Positions 1-9,730 of a DNA stretch of 64,000 nucleotides are shown here, piece after piece. Position numbers and translations under genes: made by a program. The stretch is from Salegentibacter sediminis (GTDB lineage: Bacteria > Bacteroidota > Bacteroidia > Flavobacteriales > Flavobacteriaceae): assembly GCF_002078605.1 (NCBI RefSeq), contig NZ_MSJR01000001.1:62001-126000 (forward strand), read 5' to 3'. The notes under the pieces were generated by a model, which did not search any database, was not told the origin of the DNA, and worked only from the letters and a program-made list of their open reading frames with translations. Numbering within the stretch: position 1 is the first letter of the stretch; the number at the start of each line of letters is the position of its first letter.

Positions 1-37
1 ATATTGCTGATACTTCAGCAGGATTTACTTCTGCCAT
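1..37 (-). CDS. atpA: ATP synthase F1 subunit alpha, N-terminal fragment (MAEVNPAEVSAI...), truncated by window edge
   Basis: ATG (minus) at 35-37 directly downstream of atpH in operon order; N-terminus typical of Bacteroidota AtpA. Confidence 0.75.
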   Translation of the reverse strand, partial: MAEVNPAEVSAI

Positions 38-78
38 AATTATTTAGGATAAAATGTCACACTAAAAGTGTGACGGTT

Positions 79-636
79 TTAATTAAATTTTGAAACGTAT
101 GTGTTGTTTTTTAATTCTCTTTTAAGCCTGTTAAGGTTGCTAGCCACACTGGCATCATATTGCAAATCACCAACCCTCAATACAAAACCACCAATCATAT
201 CTTCATCAACTATATTTTTGATGCTGGCTTCATTTCCGGTTAGTTCTTTAATTTTAGCTTGAACCTTTTCTTCAAGCTCCCTGGTTAAAGGAACCGCGCT
301 TGTAACCACAGCCCGCTGAGTATTATTAATATTATAATACATAGCAATATACTGCCTGGCTACAATCTCTAAAAGATTAATACGGCCGTTCTCTACAAGG
401 ATATCAAAACTACTTAATGTTATAGGGTGAGCATTTTTAAATATCTCCCTAAGAGCACTTTTTTTAACTCCGGATTTAACTACCGGGCTACCAAGCATAC
501 TTTTTAGGTCTTTACTGTTAGCAATGGTTTGAGATATGCTTTGCATATCATCATATACCGCATCGGTGGCGTTTTTATCTTTTGCCAGACCGATTATTGC
601 CTTAGCGTAACGTTGTGCTGCCCTGGTTCCTTTCAT
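79..636 (-). CDS. atpH: ATP synthase F1 subunit delta
   Basis: N-term RAAQRYAKAI..., C-term DEDMIGGFVLRVGDLQYDASVASNLNRLKREL typical of OSCP/delta; operon position. Confidence 0.95.
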   Translation of the reverse strand: MKGTRAAQRYAKAIIGLAKDKNATDAVYDDMQSISQTIANSKDLKSMLGSPVVKSGVKKSALREIFKNAHPITLSSFDILVENGRINLLEIVARQYIAMYYNINNTQRAVVTSAVPLTRELEEKVQAKIKELTGNEASIKNIVDEDMIGGFVLRVGDLQYDASVASNLNRLKRELKNNTYVSKFN

Positions 637-642
637 CTTAAA

Positions 643-1140
643 TTAGTTTAAAGTAGAAACATCGCCAAGCATCTTTTCAATCATTTGATGCTGTTTTTCA
701 TCACTTGAAAGTTCCTTACGAATTACTTTTTCTGCGATTTCAATAGAAAGTGTTGCAACATGATTTTTCAATTCAGTCATTGCTGCCTGCTTTTCCAATT
801 TAATGTTTTCCTGGGCCTGAGTTACAATCCTATCGGCTTTCTTCTGAGCATCTTCAGTGGCTTCGGCAATTATCTTTTCCTTAATTTCACGAGCTTCTTT
901 AAGGATGGCATCTCTCTCGGCACGAGCTTCTTTTAAAAGCTGCTCGTTATCGGCTTTAAGATTTTGCATTTCCTTACGGGCTTCTTCAGCAGAAGCAAGG
1001 GCATCGTTAATTGATTCTTCCCGCTTATTAACTGCGCCAAGGATTGGTCTCCAGGCAAACTTCGCCATAATGAAGATAAGCACCAGAAACACAATTGTTT
1101 GCCAGAAAAATAATCCAAATTCAGGAGTTATTAAATCCAT
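643..1140 (-). CDS. atpF: ATP synthase F0 subunit b
   Basis: Single N-terminal TM then long charged helix; between atpE and atpH. Confidence 0.95.
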   Translation of the reverse strand: MDLITPEFGLFFWQTIVFLVLIFIMAKFAWRPILGAVNKREESINDALASAEEARKEMQNLKADNEQLLKEARAERDAILKEAREIKEKIIAEATEDAQKKADRIVTQAQENIKLEKQAAMTELKNHVATLSIEIAEKVIRKELSSDEKQHQMIEKMLGDVSTLN

Positions 1141-1183
1141 AATCTATATAATAAAAAAGTTTTAAAGCATCATTTGTAAAAAA

Positions 1184-1212
1184 CCGCTTCGCAACCAACC
1201 GTTGCGAAGTGG
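1184..1212 (-). terminator. Terminator-like hairpin inside the atp operon, between atpE and atpF
   Basis: CCGCTTCGCAAC-CAACC-GTTGCGAAGTGG inverted repeat; T6 tract follows it on the minus strand and T7 on the plus strand. Confidence 0.7.
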
Positions 1213-1229
1213 CTTTTTTTAAGGTTTGA

Positions 1230-1451
1230 TTATCTAAGTACACCAAGTAAAGCGGCAACCACCCCAAAAAGGGCAACACCTTCTACAAGTGCAGCGGCGA
1301 TAATCATAGCTGTTTGGATCTTTCCAGAAGCTTCTGGCTGACGGGCAATAGCGTCCATTGCTGAACCACCGATTTTACCAACACCAATAGCCGCTCCAAC
1401 TACTGCTAATCCAGCTCCTAGAGCTGCAAGACCTACATACAATAATTCCAT
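1230..1451 (-). CDS. atpE: ATP synthase F0 subunit c
   Basis: Two-TM glycine/alanine-rich proteolipid with GGSAMDAIARQPEA loop. Confidence 0.97.
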   Translation of the reverse strand: MELLYVGLAALGAGLAVVGAAIGVGKIGGSAMDAIARQPEASGKIQTAMIIAAALVEGVALFGVVAALLGVLR

Positions 1452-1474
1452 AATAGATAAATTAAAAATTAAAA

Positions 1475-2563
1475 TTAATGATGTTCATGTTCCGCAACCG
1501 CCATTCCGATAAACAGGGCAGACAGCATTGTAAAAATAAACGCTTGAAGGAATGCTACCAGCAATTCCAGTATTGTGATGAAAAGTGCAAACGGTACCGA
1601 AATTCCGGCTACACCGGCACTCTCCAGTATAAATATCAATCCTAATAAACTCAAAATAATAATATGACCCGCCGTAATATTAGCAAACAAACGAATCATA
1701 AGGGCGATTGGCTTAATAAAAACACCCAACACCTCCACTACAGCCAAAATAGGCTTTACAAACGTAGGAATACCCGGCATCCAGAACACGTGTTTCCAGT
1801 AGTCTTTATTTCCATTCATAACGATAAGTGCAAGGGTGAATAACCCAAGAGAAACCGTTACTGCAATATTACCTGTTACGTTAGCCGCCCCAGGCAAAAG
1901 ACCTAATAAGTTGGTGATCCAGATAAAGAAAAACACGGTAAGCAAAAAGGGCATAAACTTCATATACTTCTTTTCGCCAATTTGTGGTTTTGCGATCTCA
2001 TCGCGCACAAATAAAACCAGGGTTTCCAATACATTATTGAAACCTTTTGGAGCGTGTTCGTTCTTCTTATGAAAACCGGCCAATCCAAAGAAAAACCAGA
2101 TCATTAAAATCACGGTTAAAAACATGGCCGCAACATTCTTAGTAATAGAAAGATCCAGAGGTGCAGAAGCATTTTGTGGGTGATGCTCTTCATCAAAAAC
2201 CACAGTTTCAGCTCCATCTTCCAATTTATAGATGGTTTCGTGATAGTTTACAAAGCTCATCCCATCCTTTTCCACGATGTATTCCCCTTCGGTATCATGA
2301 TGGAACTCACTGGACATAAAAGTCACCAGGCCGTTCTCAGTCCATAGAATAACAGGTAACGGAAGTGTAAAAGAATTATCGCCTTTCCCGAAAAAATGCC
2401 ATCCATGGGAATCTCCAATATGATGCAGGATCATATCTGTAGGATTAAATTTTTCTTCAGTTTCATTTTCAACCGGATCGGCCGAGGCAAAAGCTAAAAA
2501 AGGAAGTAAGGCGAAGGCTAGTGTTAACGTCACTATAATCTTAAAAGATTTATGTGCTATCAT
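1475..2563 (-). CDS. atpB: ATP synthase F0 subunit a
   Basis: C-terminal ALMIRLFANITAGHIIILSLLG motif with essential Arg; extended N-terminal domain as in Bacteroidota. Confidence 0.96.
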   Translation of the reverse strand: MIAHKSFKIIVTLTLAFALLPFLAFASADPVENETEEKFNPTDMILHHIGDSHGWHFFGKGDNSFTLPLPVILWTENGLVTFMSSEFHHDTEGEYIVEKDGMSFVNYHETIYKLEDGAETVVFDEEHHPQNASAPLDLSITKNVAAMFLTVILMIWFFFGLAGFHKKNEHAPKGFNNVLETLVLFVRDEIAKPQIGEKKYMKFMPFLLTVFFFIWITNLLGLLPGAANVTGNIAVTVSLGLFTLALIVMNGNKDYWKHVFWMPGIPTFVKPILAVVEVLGVFIKPIALMIRLFANITAGHIIILSLLGLIFILESAGVAGISVPFALFITILELLVAFLQAFIFTMLSALFIGMAVAEHEHH

Positions 2564-2606
2564 AGTACCTGTTCTGCTTAAAAATTATGGGCTCTAAATT
2601 TCGCTG

Positions 2607-2614
2607 CAAAGGTA
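2607..2614 (-). promoter_or_regulatory. Bacteroidota -7 element (TACCTTTG) upstream of atpB
   Basis: Reverse complement of CAAAGGTA matches TAnnTTTG about 45 nt upstream of the atpB start. Confidence 0.45.
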
Positions 2615-2698
2615 TACTTTTAATTTTTATCTGAAAGCCCCACTTATAAATTTTTAAACCGAAACTTCATTTTAAGGATTTCGTTGAGAGACAATCAC

Positions 2699-3085
2699 TT
2701 ATTTTAAATTAATAAGCTTCACGACATAAAGGGTTTCAAAGATCAAAAACAAAAAATAAGGGATAAAAAAAGCAAGGATATTTAAAAAAACCGAGGAGAC
2801 TTCACTTAAAATGAGGGGTAAAAGGAATACAATCGCCGCCAGCATCTTTAAAAGACTAAGACCCATAAAAGCAAAACCGGTTTTGTCCTGAAAATTATGA
2901 TGCACCCAAATCAGAATGCTGTAAATGATGAAAGTAGCGAAAAAGTGAAAAAGATAAACCGCCCAAACAGGATAGAAGAGCTCACTTTCAAAAATAAAAT
3001 TCAACAGTAAATATTGTGTTACAAAAAGTAGGATGCTAAAAGGAAGAAAAACCTTTAAAAATCCTGATAATTTATTATTCTGCAT
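2699..3085 (-). CDS. Small four-TM membrane protein (DUF6168-like)
   Basis: Hydrophobic ORF between the atpB promoter and AtpZ-like gene; position typical in Flavobacteriia. Confidence 0.65.
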   Translation of the reverse strand: MQNNKLSGFLKVFLPFSILLFVTQYLLLNFIFESELFYPVWAVYLFHFFATFIIYSILIWVHHNFQDKTGFAFMGLSLLKMLAAIVFLLPLILSEVSSVFLNILAFFIPYFLFLIFETLYVVKLINLK

Positions 3086-3089
3086 AATA

Positions 3090-3305
3090 TTAATCCTCGT
3101 CGCTTATATCCTTTAAACCTCTAAAAACCTGGTAAAGGGCCACAAACACCCCCAGCAGGGAGAGTGAAATGGTATAAGCTGAATATTTATTCGGAAATTT
3201 TTCGTCCAACCAAATCCCAGCAAAAACACCGGCTGCGATAATAATGCCCATCTGAAAGGCAATATTCACATAGGCCAAATACTTATTAGGCTGATCTTTT
3301 TTCAT
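3090..3305 (-). CDS. AtpZ/AtpI family protein
   Basis: Two-TM, IAAGVFAGIWLDEKFPNK...SLLGVFVALYQVFR pattern upstream of F0 genes. Confidence 0.8.
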   Translation of the reverse strand: MKKDQPNKYLAYVNIAFQMGIIIAAGVFAGIWLDEKFPNKYSAYTISLSLLGVFVALYQVFRGLKDISDED

Positions 3306-3687
3306 CCTTTTGTTTAAGCGATTTCACATCGCCATTCATCTGGCAGGTGGCATTAAAAGTGGCTCCAGGCTCAATAGCAAGTTTCCCGGCACTAACTTCC
3401 CCTTCAATAACCGCCGAGGCCCTCAGGCTTAAAGTTCCTGTTACATGTAGATTTCCGTCTATTTTACCTTCAATATCGGCATGTTGGCATTCCAATTTAC
3501 CTTTTATTAGTCCGCCTTCGCTAATCACCACCTTCCCGGCGGTTGTAAGGTTGCCGTCTAAAGTGCCTTCAATCCTGAATCCTCCTTTCCCGCTAATGTC
3601 TCCGGTGATAGTGGTTCCGGCGGCAATTCGGTTTTGTTCATTGGTATTTCCTGGTAGGGACTTAGATTTTTTTTGATCTGAAAACAT
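3286..3687 (-). CDS. Bactofilin family polymer-forming protein
   Basis: RIAAGTTITGDISGKGGFRIEGTLDGNL... beta-helical repeats of bactofilin. Confidence 0.92.
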   Translation of the reverse strand: MFSDQKKSKSLPGNTNEQNRIAAGTTITGDISGKGGFRIEGTLDGNLTTAGKVVISEGGLIKGKLECQHADIEGKIDGNLHVTGTLSLRASAVIEGEVSAGKLAIEPGATFNATCQMNGDVKSLKQKDEKRSA

Positions 3688-3697
3688 AAGTAGGGTT

Positions 3698-6223
3698 TTA
3701 ATTATTGGGGAGTGGGTAAGCGTCTAAATTTTTATGAATTTGTACAATTCTATAATTTTCTGTTGATATGGCAATGGCCTCATCATCAATTTTAAATTCC
3801 TTATTCTGAAGCAATTCTGTAAAGCCTAAAGCCCTTTTTCTGTTCTCTAATCCATGAACCACTACAAAAATAGTAGCGGGATCATAAATATCCACAGAAG
3901 TTTTAAGCCCGTAACCCAGCTTCGCAATGGCATTGTCTATTTTCGCTTTTAGGCTTGAAGCCGCTTCCTTTTCGGCAAAATCAAAGGTGTAGATCAACTT
4001 AAAATTAGTTTGAATACTGTCCCGGTTAAATTCCATTCCCGAAAGTGCTGGAATAGTCTTATTGATTAATTCCCGTGCTTTCTTCCCCTCTTCAGTTTGA
4101 GAATAGGTTAAAGCAACATGGTTAAGGGCATCCTTATAAGCCTCAAGTCCAAGTAATCTACCGGTGGCCATAGCTTTTAATAATTCAAATTTTGGCAGGA
4201 TCTCCTCTCCAGAAAATTCATTGATATACTTGTTGGTCTCCACGAGGACCTCATCATATTTTTCCTCTTCAAATCTTCTGTAAACTTCAGCATAAATCGC
4301 TTCAGGAGAATTCTCATCTTCTGTAATAGCCCGGGGATTTAAAATATAAGTAGCATAACGTGAATCGGGATAATTTTTGAGGATATCCTGCTTTATGCTT
4401 TCCTGATCAGCGAGACGGCCCATAGTCCCATATATTTGGTATAAATTATATTTAGCGGGAAGAATAAGGTCTTCGTTTGTACTGTCATTCAGCAAGGCTT
4501 CGAGATTTTCAGCAGCTCTTTGATATTGCTTATATTTTTCTTTGTAAATAATTCCCAATTGATAGCGGGCCATATTGCGATCACTGGCCAGGCTATCCAG
4601 GATTCGTTGATCTGTAGGGATCATATCTACGTAAGTCATAGGATCAAAACGCGGGTCATCCTCAAAATTTATTTCAGCAAGTTCAGATTCTTCGGTCGTA
4701 TCCCGCTCAACAAAACCAAGTTCACCCCATCGCCAATTATCTGCTAAAGGCCGGTTCCCCCAAATATTTTTAAAAGTCTGAAGTCCGTTTTGCAACCTGC
4801 TTTCGTTATAAAAATAGAAATTACGGGCGCCTCCGGGAGCTGGCATCCCCCCTGGACCCGGAAGTGAAGTCTGCGGAAGATCTTCCACAACGATTCCAGC
4901 GAGTCTATCAGACTCGGCTTTTGTTTTTAAGTCTTCAATATGAGCCGTAAAATACTCAAGTTGTTCATCAGGAAGCATACTGCTCAGTCTTAAAATACTG
5001 TCGTTTCTTGCCAGACTTTCTTCATATAAAATAACATCTTCCAGGTTATCGCGTTTCTTTTTGATAGTCCGGTATTCCCTTAGTCGGGGAGACATCACCG
5101 CCAGGGTACTGTCGTAATATTTACTGGCATCGCGATATTTTGCATCCTCAAAGTTCCTGTTGGCCAGGATCTCATAATTAATAGATTTTAAAAATTTATC
5201 GCTAATTGGGGCTCGCAATGATTTATTATAATATTCCACCGCAAGACGCGTGGAATCGATATTCCGGTAATATTCCCCTATTTGAAAATAGATCTTATCG
5301 AGATACGGCCGGTTTTCCCGGTCTTCTTCCAGTTCTGTAAGCAATTCTCTTAATTGGTAATTTTCTCCCTGGTTGTAATCGAAATTCCGGGCTTTTGCCA
5401 CATAGGCGTTAACCATATAAACCCTTGGAGATTTTCGGTTTAATTCTATAACCTTATCGAAAGCCTTATTCGCAGGACCGGGTTGTTCTATCCGGTTATA
5501 CAGCTGCCCCAGAATGTAATAATATCTCCCTTTTTGCTCATTTTTATCGGTAAGTTCTGCAGCTTTTTGGAGTGGTACCACGGCACTATCAAGCTGTTGA
5601 AGATTAACAAAGGCCTGGGCTAAAGTGGCATTGGCATCGGCGAAGGCCTGACTTTCCAGGTCTTCCTGCCTCAGGATATTTTTTAAATTTTTGATTGCAA
5701 GCCGATTATTGTCCAACCGCATATTCGTTTTTTCCCGCCAAATCTGGGCGGTATTTATATTATTGCTCGCCGGATATTTGTGCAGGATATAGTTGAAGGC
5801 TTCGAGCGCCGGGATAAACCGCTGCTCATAATATCTTGCCTTTCCCAGCAACAGATAAGCTTCATCTATTTGTGGGTTTCGCTCCTTCCCTTCAATTAGC
5901 ATGGAGTGTTTCTGAATGGCTTTTACTGCTTTTTCTTCGGCTACACCAAAATTCTTATTTCTAATGCTATCCGGAAGCAGGATTTGCTCATCAATTTGCA
6001 TACGCTCTATAGGAAGGATATCCCAGAAATTATCTTCGTAAGCCTGGATAAGTTCCTCCCGCCCTTGCTCCAGAGCGAGATTGCCGTTATAAAGGGTATT
6101 ATACTCTGTAGTTACCGCATGGTAGTTCCGGTTTAGAAATTTGTTTTTTTTGCGCGAACAGCCAAGAACACCGCCCACCAGGATAAGAAGCACAAAAATT
6201 TTAGTAAAAATATTCAAAATCAA
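3698..6223 (-). CDS. porW: TPR lipoprotein, T9SS/gliding PorW/SprE family
   Basis: Lipobox-like LVGGVLGCSRKKNKFLNRNYHAVTTEYNTLYNG start and long TPR array; adjacent to bactofilin. Confidence 0.78.
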   Translation of the reverse strand: MILNIFTKIFVLLILVGGVLGCSRKKNKFLNRNYHAVTTEYNTLYNGNLALEQGREELIQAYEDNFWDILPIERMQIDEQILLPDSIRNKNFGVAEEKAVKAIQKHSMLIEGKERNPQIDEAYLLLGKARYYEQRFIPALEAFNYILHKYPASNNINTAQIWREKTNMRLDNNRLAIKNLKNILRQEDLESQAFADANATLAQAFVNLQQLDSAVVPLQKAAELTDKNEQKGRYYYILGQLYNRIEQPGPANKAFDKVIELNRKSPRVYMVNAYVAKARNFDYNQGENYQLRELLTELEEDRENRPYLDKIYFQIGEYYRNIDSTRLAVEYYNKSLRAPISDKFLKSINYEILANRNFEDAKYRDASKYYDSTLAVMSPRLREYRTIKKKRDNLEDVILYEESLARNDSILRLSSMLPDEQLEYFTAHIEDLKTKAESDRLAGIVVEDLPQTSLPGPGGMPAPGGARNFYFYNESRLQNGLQTFKNIWGNRPLADNWRWGELGFVERDTTEESELAEINFEDDPRFDPMTYVDMIPTDQRILDSLASDRNMARYQLGIIYKEKYKQYQRAAENLEALLNDSTNEDLILPAKYNLYQIYGTMGRLADQESIKQDILKNYPDSRYATYILNPRAITEDENSPEAIYAEVYRRFEEEKYDEVLVETNKYINEFSGEEILPKFELLKAMATGRLLGLEAYKDALNHVALTYSQTEEGKKARELINKTIPALSGMEFNRDSIQTNFKLIYTFDFAEKEAASSLKAKIDNAIAKLGYGLKTSVDIYDPATIFVVVHGLENRKRALGFTELLQNKEFKIDDEAIAISTENYRIVQIHKNLDAYPLPNN

Positions 6224-6307
6224 CCGGTTCTGGATAGTATAATTAACTCAACTACCACTGTTTTAGTATGTAAAAATACGCTTCTTTTTAGAAACAAAAA
6301 CCGGTTT

Positions 6308-7033
6308 TTAGATATTCTCGGGTTGGTGCAGCTTATGTTCTCCCGAAAAATAATCTTCCAGCTCCTTCAAGGTTGCTTCTGAAGTCTCTATGTCTTTCAC
6401 CACTTCCCCTTTATCCAACACCACTATACGTTCACAAACTTCGGTAACATGAATCAAATCGTGGCTGGAGATAAGAAAGCTGGTGGTATTAGTTGCGGCC
6501 CGTTCTCTAATGATCTTTTTTAACCGAATCTGGGTAGTTGGATCAAGGTTGGCAAAAGGTTCATCTAAGATCACTACCCGTGGATCCCCTATAAGAGCGG
6601 CTACAATGCCTACCTTTTTCTGATTTCCTTTGGAAAGGTCACGCAGGTACTTTTTACGGCCGAGAATCTCCCCATGGAAAAAGTCTTCAAATTCTGCTAA
6701 AAGCCCATCTACATCGGCTTTGTTGCGATTTCTTAACTCCCCCACGAAATAAAAATATTCTTCAGGGGTGAGATATCCAATCAGGAAGCTTTCATCAATA
6801 AAAGAAGAGGTAAAGCTTTTCCATTCTTCGTTTTGACTTACGGTAATTTCGTGATTGAATATATTCCCCGTGGTGGGTTGAATAAGATCCAGGAGAAGAC
6901 TGAAAAACGTGGTTTTTCCTGCCCCGTTATTTCCAACCAGGCCAAAATTCTGGCCAGCCGGGATATCGAGGTGCTCTATATCAAGAACCTTTATTCCATT
7001 GTAAACTTTGGTGATATTCGTTGCGGTAATCAT
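6308..7033 (-). CDS. ABC transporter ATP-binding protein
   Basis: Walker A GNNGAGKTT, signature LSKGNQKKVG, Walker B VVILDEPFANLDP. Confidence 0.95.
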   Translation of the reverse strand: MITATNITKVYNGIKVLDIEHLDIPAGQNFGLVGNNGAGKTTFFSLLLDLIQPTTGNIFNHEITVSQNEEWKSFTSSFIDESFLIGYLTPEEYFYFVGELRNRNKADVDGLLAEFEDFFHGEILGRKKYLRDLSKGNQKKVGIVAALIGDPRVVILDEPFANLDPTTQIRLKKIIRERAATNTTSFLISSHDLIHVTEVCERIVVLDKGEVVKDIETSEATLKELEDYFSGEHKLHQPENI

Positions 7034-7044
7034 AAATTAGATAT

Positions 7045-8529
7045 TTATTCTGTGGTTTCTTTAAAACCATTAATCATTGCATATTTTCTTTCCTGGTAGC
7101 GTTTGGCGATGCCATTTAACAACAGCGGCCTTAAAAGCAGGCCGGCAACTCCCAGAGCCGACAAGAGTCCTAAGGCTGTTTCCATTCCTAAAAATTTGTC
7201 TGTAAGCCAATAAATCAGCACGGGTAACGCCATTAATGGCAAACTTACCAGCCATTGTGTGGCTCCGGTTCCCTGATAATTCATAAACGGACTTTTATCC
7301 AGGTCTATTCGCTTTTTATTAAATGATCCGGCATATAATAATATGGGTACGTTCACGCCTATATTATATAACGCACAAACCATATTTATTAATAAAATAT
7401 TCCACCCAAAGTAGATATAAGGTGTAGATAGGACCGCTAAAACCACTACGCTAAAACTTATAAGCCCGGCTTTAGAGGCCAGGTATTGTTTCATCGGTAT
7501 ATTCTGCGACATGATCATCGGGTAGTAGGAAGCATCCCAGGAAGGCACAAACTGGCCGAAATTGATCATAAAAATACCTGTGATGAAAATTCCGACGAAA
7601 ACATAAAACCAGGGCATCCCCTGATAAATGTCATTGGGATAAAAGAAAAGCCCGTATCCCAATAACAACAGAGACATATAAATGGTGGTCTTTGGCCTTT
7701 TATTTCTCCAAATAAGTTTGAGATCTAATTGTAGAAAAGGCGCTATACCCCCAAATTTTCGGGTCCACTCGAAATCACGGGTATCGTTGCTGGCCTTTTT
7801 TTGCTTCAAACCGGCATCCAGGTAGAATTCACCTTCCAGGTTATGTTGGTTCCATTTGTAAAGAATGACCAGTAAAATAACCGGAATCACAGCTAAATAA
7901 GGAGTGACCAAAACAAAATCCAAAAGCCTTCCGAAGTAAAAACTAATTTCAAAAACCTGAAAATATTCTAAGGCCGCTAAAACCACAATGAATAAGATCA
8001 CGGGGATAAGCGCCTTCAGGTTGTCGGTGAAGCGTTTTTTAATGATAAAATTACTGTAATTCACACATAGGCTTAAGGCAATCATTGCTACCATCCAGCC
8101 CAGTATTGATGACACAGAATATTCATTTTTATAGATATTGAAGAGTCCAAAGGGAATTATAATAAATAAAGGAAGGAAGTTATAGAAGGAATACAGGCTT
8201 TTTATAAGCACGAAATTCACCACTTTTCGCCTGGGAATAGGCAATAACATAAGCGGTTTTATATCCATCACAGGGAGGGTTTGCAGCATAAACCTCAACC
8301 CAAGCTCAAGGACCAACCAAAACAAAACAAAGCTATTTACAAGTTGAAGCGGATCTTCGCCGGGAAAAAATTCCTGTAAAAGTGGGTATAAGCCTACCCC
8401 GAAAAATAAAAATACAGCAGAGAAATAAAGAGCCAGGAAAAACATCAGAATTCTAAGGCCCAGACTTTTCCCCAGACTTGCCGACCTAAAAAAAGCTTTC
8501 CACTCCAGAGATAAAAAACGAGTAAACAT
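7045..8529 (-). CDS. ABC-type permease-like membrane protein (DUF5687-like)
   Basis: Multi-TM ORF paired with ATPase gene; likely start at internal Met MFTRFLSLEW rather than the ORF-track start at 8568. Confidence 0.75.
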   Translation of the reverse strand: MFTRFLSLEWKAFFRSASLGKSLGLRILMFFLALYFSAVFLFFGVGLYPLLQEFFPGEDPLQLVNSFVLFWLVLELGLRFMLQTLPVMDIKPLMLLPIPRRKVVNFVLIKSLYSFYNFLPLFIIIPFGLFNIYKNEYSVSSILGWMVAMIALSLCVNYSNFIIKKRFTDNLKALIPVILFIVVLAALEYFQVFEISFYFGRLLDFVLVTPYLAVIPVILLVILYKWNQHNLEGEFYLDAGLKQKKASNDTRDFEWTRKFGGIAPFLQLDLKLIWRNKRPKTTIYMSLLLLGYGLFFYPNDIYQGMPWFYVFVGIFITGIFMINFGQFVPSWDASYYPMIMSQNIPMKQYLASKAGLISFSVVVLAVLSTPYIYFGWNILLINMVCALYNIGVNVPILLYAGSFNKKRIDLDKSPFMNYQGTGATQWLVSLPLMALPVLIYWLTDKFLGMETALGLLSALGVAGLLLRPLLLNGIAKRYQERKYAMINGFKETTE

Positions 8530-8626
8530 AATTGCTAATTTCCAATGTAAGTAATGAAAAATAGTCAATTGTTACACTATAAAGTAGCACATACTTTGTA
8601 TTTTTGCACTCAAAATTATTTTTTGA

Positions 8627-9673
8627 ATGCAAAAGTTTCACAAACTAAAGATTAAAGAAGTAATAAGGGAAACCCCCCAAGCGGTAAGTTTATCCTTTAT
8701 AATTCCTGAAGATCTAAAGGAAGAATTCACTTATAAAGCCGGCCAGTATATCACCATTAAAACAGAGGTAGACGGCGAAGAGATACGCAGGGCTTATTCG
8801 CTATGTTCGGCTCCGGGCAGCGGAGATTTTAAAGTTACCGTAAAGGAGGTTGAAGGCGGAAAATTCTCTGTGATCGCAAATAATAAACTCCGGGCCGGGG
8901 ATGAGTTGGAAGTACATCCACCGGAGGGTAAATTTATCCTGGAACCTGGTACTGAACCTAAAAATTACGCGGCTTTTGCCGCCGGAAGCGGGATCACCCC
9001 GGTGCTTTCTATTCTAAAAACCGTGTTAGCCGAAGAGCCAAAAAGCCGTTTTATCCTTACCTACGGAAATAAATCTCCAGAGGAAACCATATTCTTCAAA
9101 GAATTATTGGAGCTTCAGGCAAAGTTTCCAGATAGGCTGTTCATCGAATTTGTATATAGTCGTACCAGAGAAGAGAAATCACATTTTGGCCGCATTGAGA
9201 CCAGCACGGTGAATTTTGTAGTGAAAAATAAATTCAAAGATCATCCTTTTGCTGGCTATTACCTATGCGGCCCGGAGGAAATGATCGATCAGGTAAAGGG
9301 AGTACTTAAAGAAAATGGAGTTTCTGATGATAAAATCCATTTTGAGCTTTTTACCACAGAAGGTACCGGAAGCATCGAAACTAATGTAGAAGGCCAGACA
9401 GAACTTACTGTTTTGGTTGATGATGAGGAAAGCACTTTCAGTATGGATTCTAAGGCAACTGTTCTTGATGCCGCATTAGAGCACGACCTTGATGTTCCCT
9501 ATTCCTGCCAGGGCGGGATTTGCAGTTCCTGCATCGCCCGAATAAAAGAAGGAAAAGCCGAAATGCGCAAAAATCAAATCCTTACCGAGGAAGAAATTGC
9601 TGAAGGGCTTATTCTTACCTGCCAGGCTCAACCTTTAACGTCAAAACTTATAGTCGATTACGACGATGTATAG
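8627..9673 (+). CDS. Ferredoxin-NADP reductase / PaaE-like flavin oxidoreductase with C-terminal 2Fe-2S domain
   Basis: RAYSLCSAPGSG FAD motif; C-terminal PYSCQGGICSSCIARIKEG plant-type 2Fe-2S ligands. Confidence 0.9.
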   Translation: MQKFHKLKIKEVIRETPQAVSLSFIIPEDLKEEFTYKAGQYITIKTEVDGEEIRRAYSLCSAPGSGDFKVTVKEVEGGKFSVIANNKLRAGDELEVHPPEGKFILEPGTEPKNYAAFAAGSGITPVLSILKTVLAEEPKSRFILTYGNKSPEETIFFKELLELQAKFPDRLFIEFVYSRTREEKSHFGRIETSTVNFVVKNKFKDHPFAGYYLCGPEEMIDQVKGVLKENGVSDDKIHFELFTTEGTGSIETNVEGQTELTVLVDDEESTFSMDSKATVLDAALEHDLDVPYSCQGGICSSCIARIKEGKAEMRKNQILTEEEIAEGLILTCQAQPLTSKLIVDYDDV

Positions 9674-9730
9674 TGCATGATTAAAGGAAAGATTAAAACT
9701 AAAAAGGCGGCAATTGCTGCCTTTTTTATT

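Noticed and set aside
1786-1795. CACGTG-containing sequence (GAACACGTGTTTCC) inside atpB as another parS
   Set aside because: The arms are wrong: parS needs GTTYCACGTGRAAC, here the flanks read GAA/TTC in the opposite sense.
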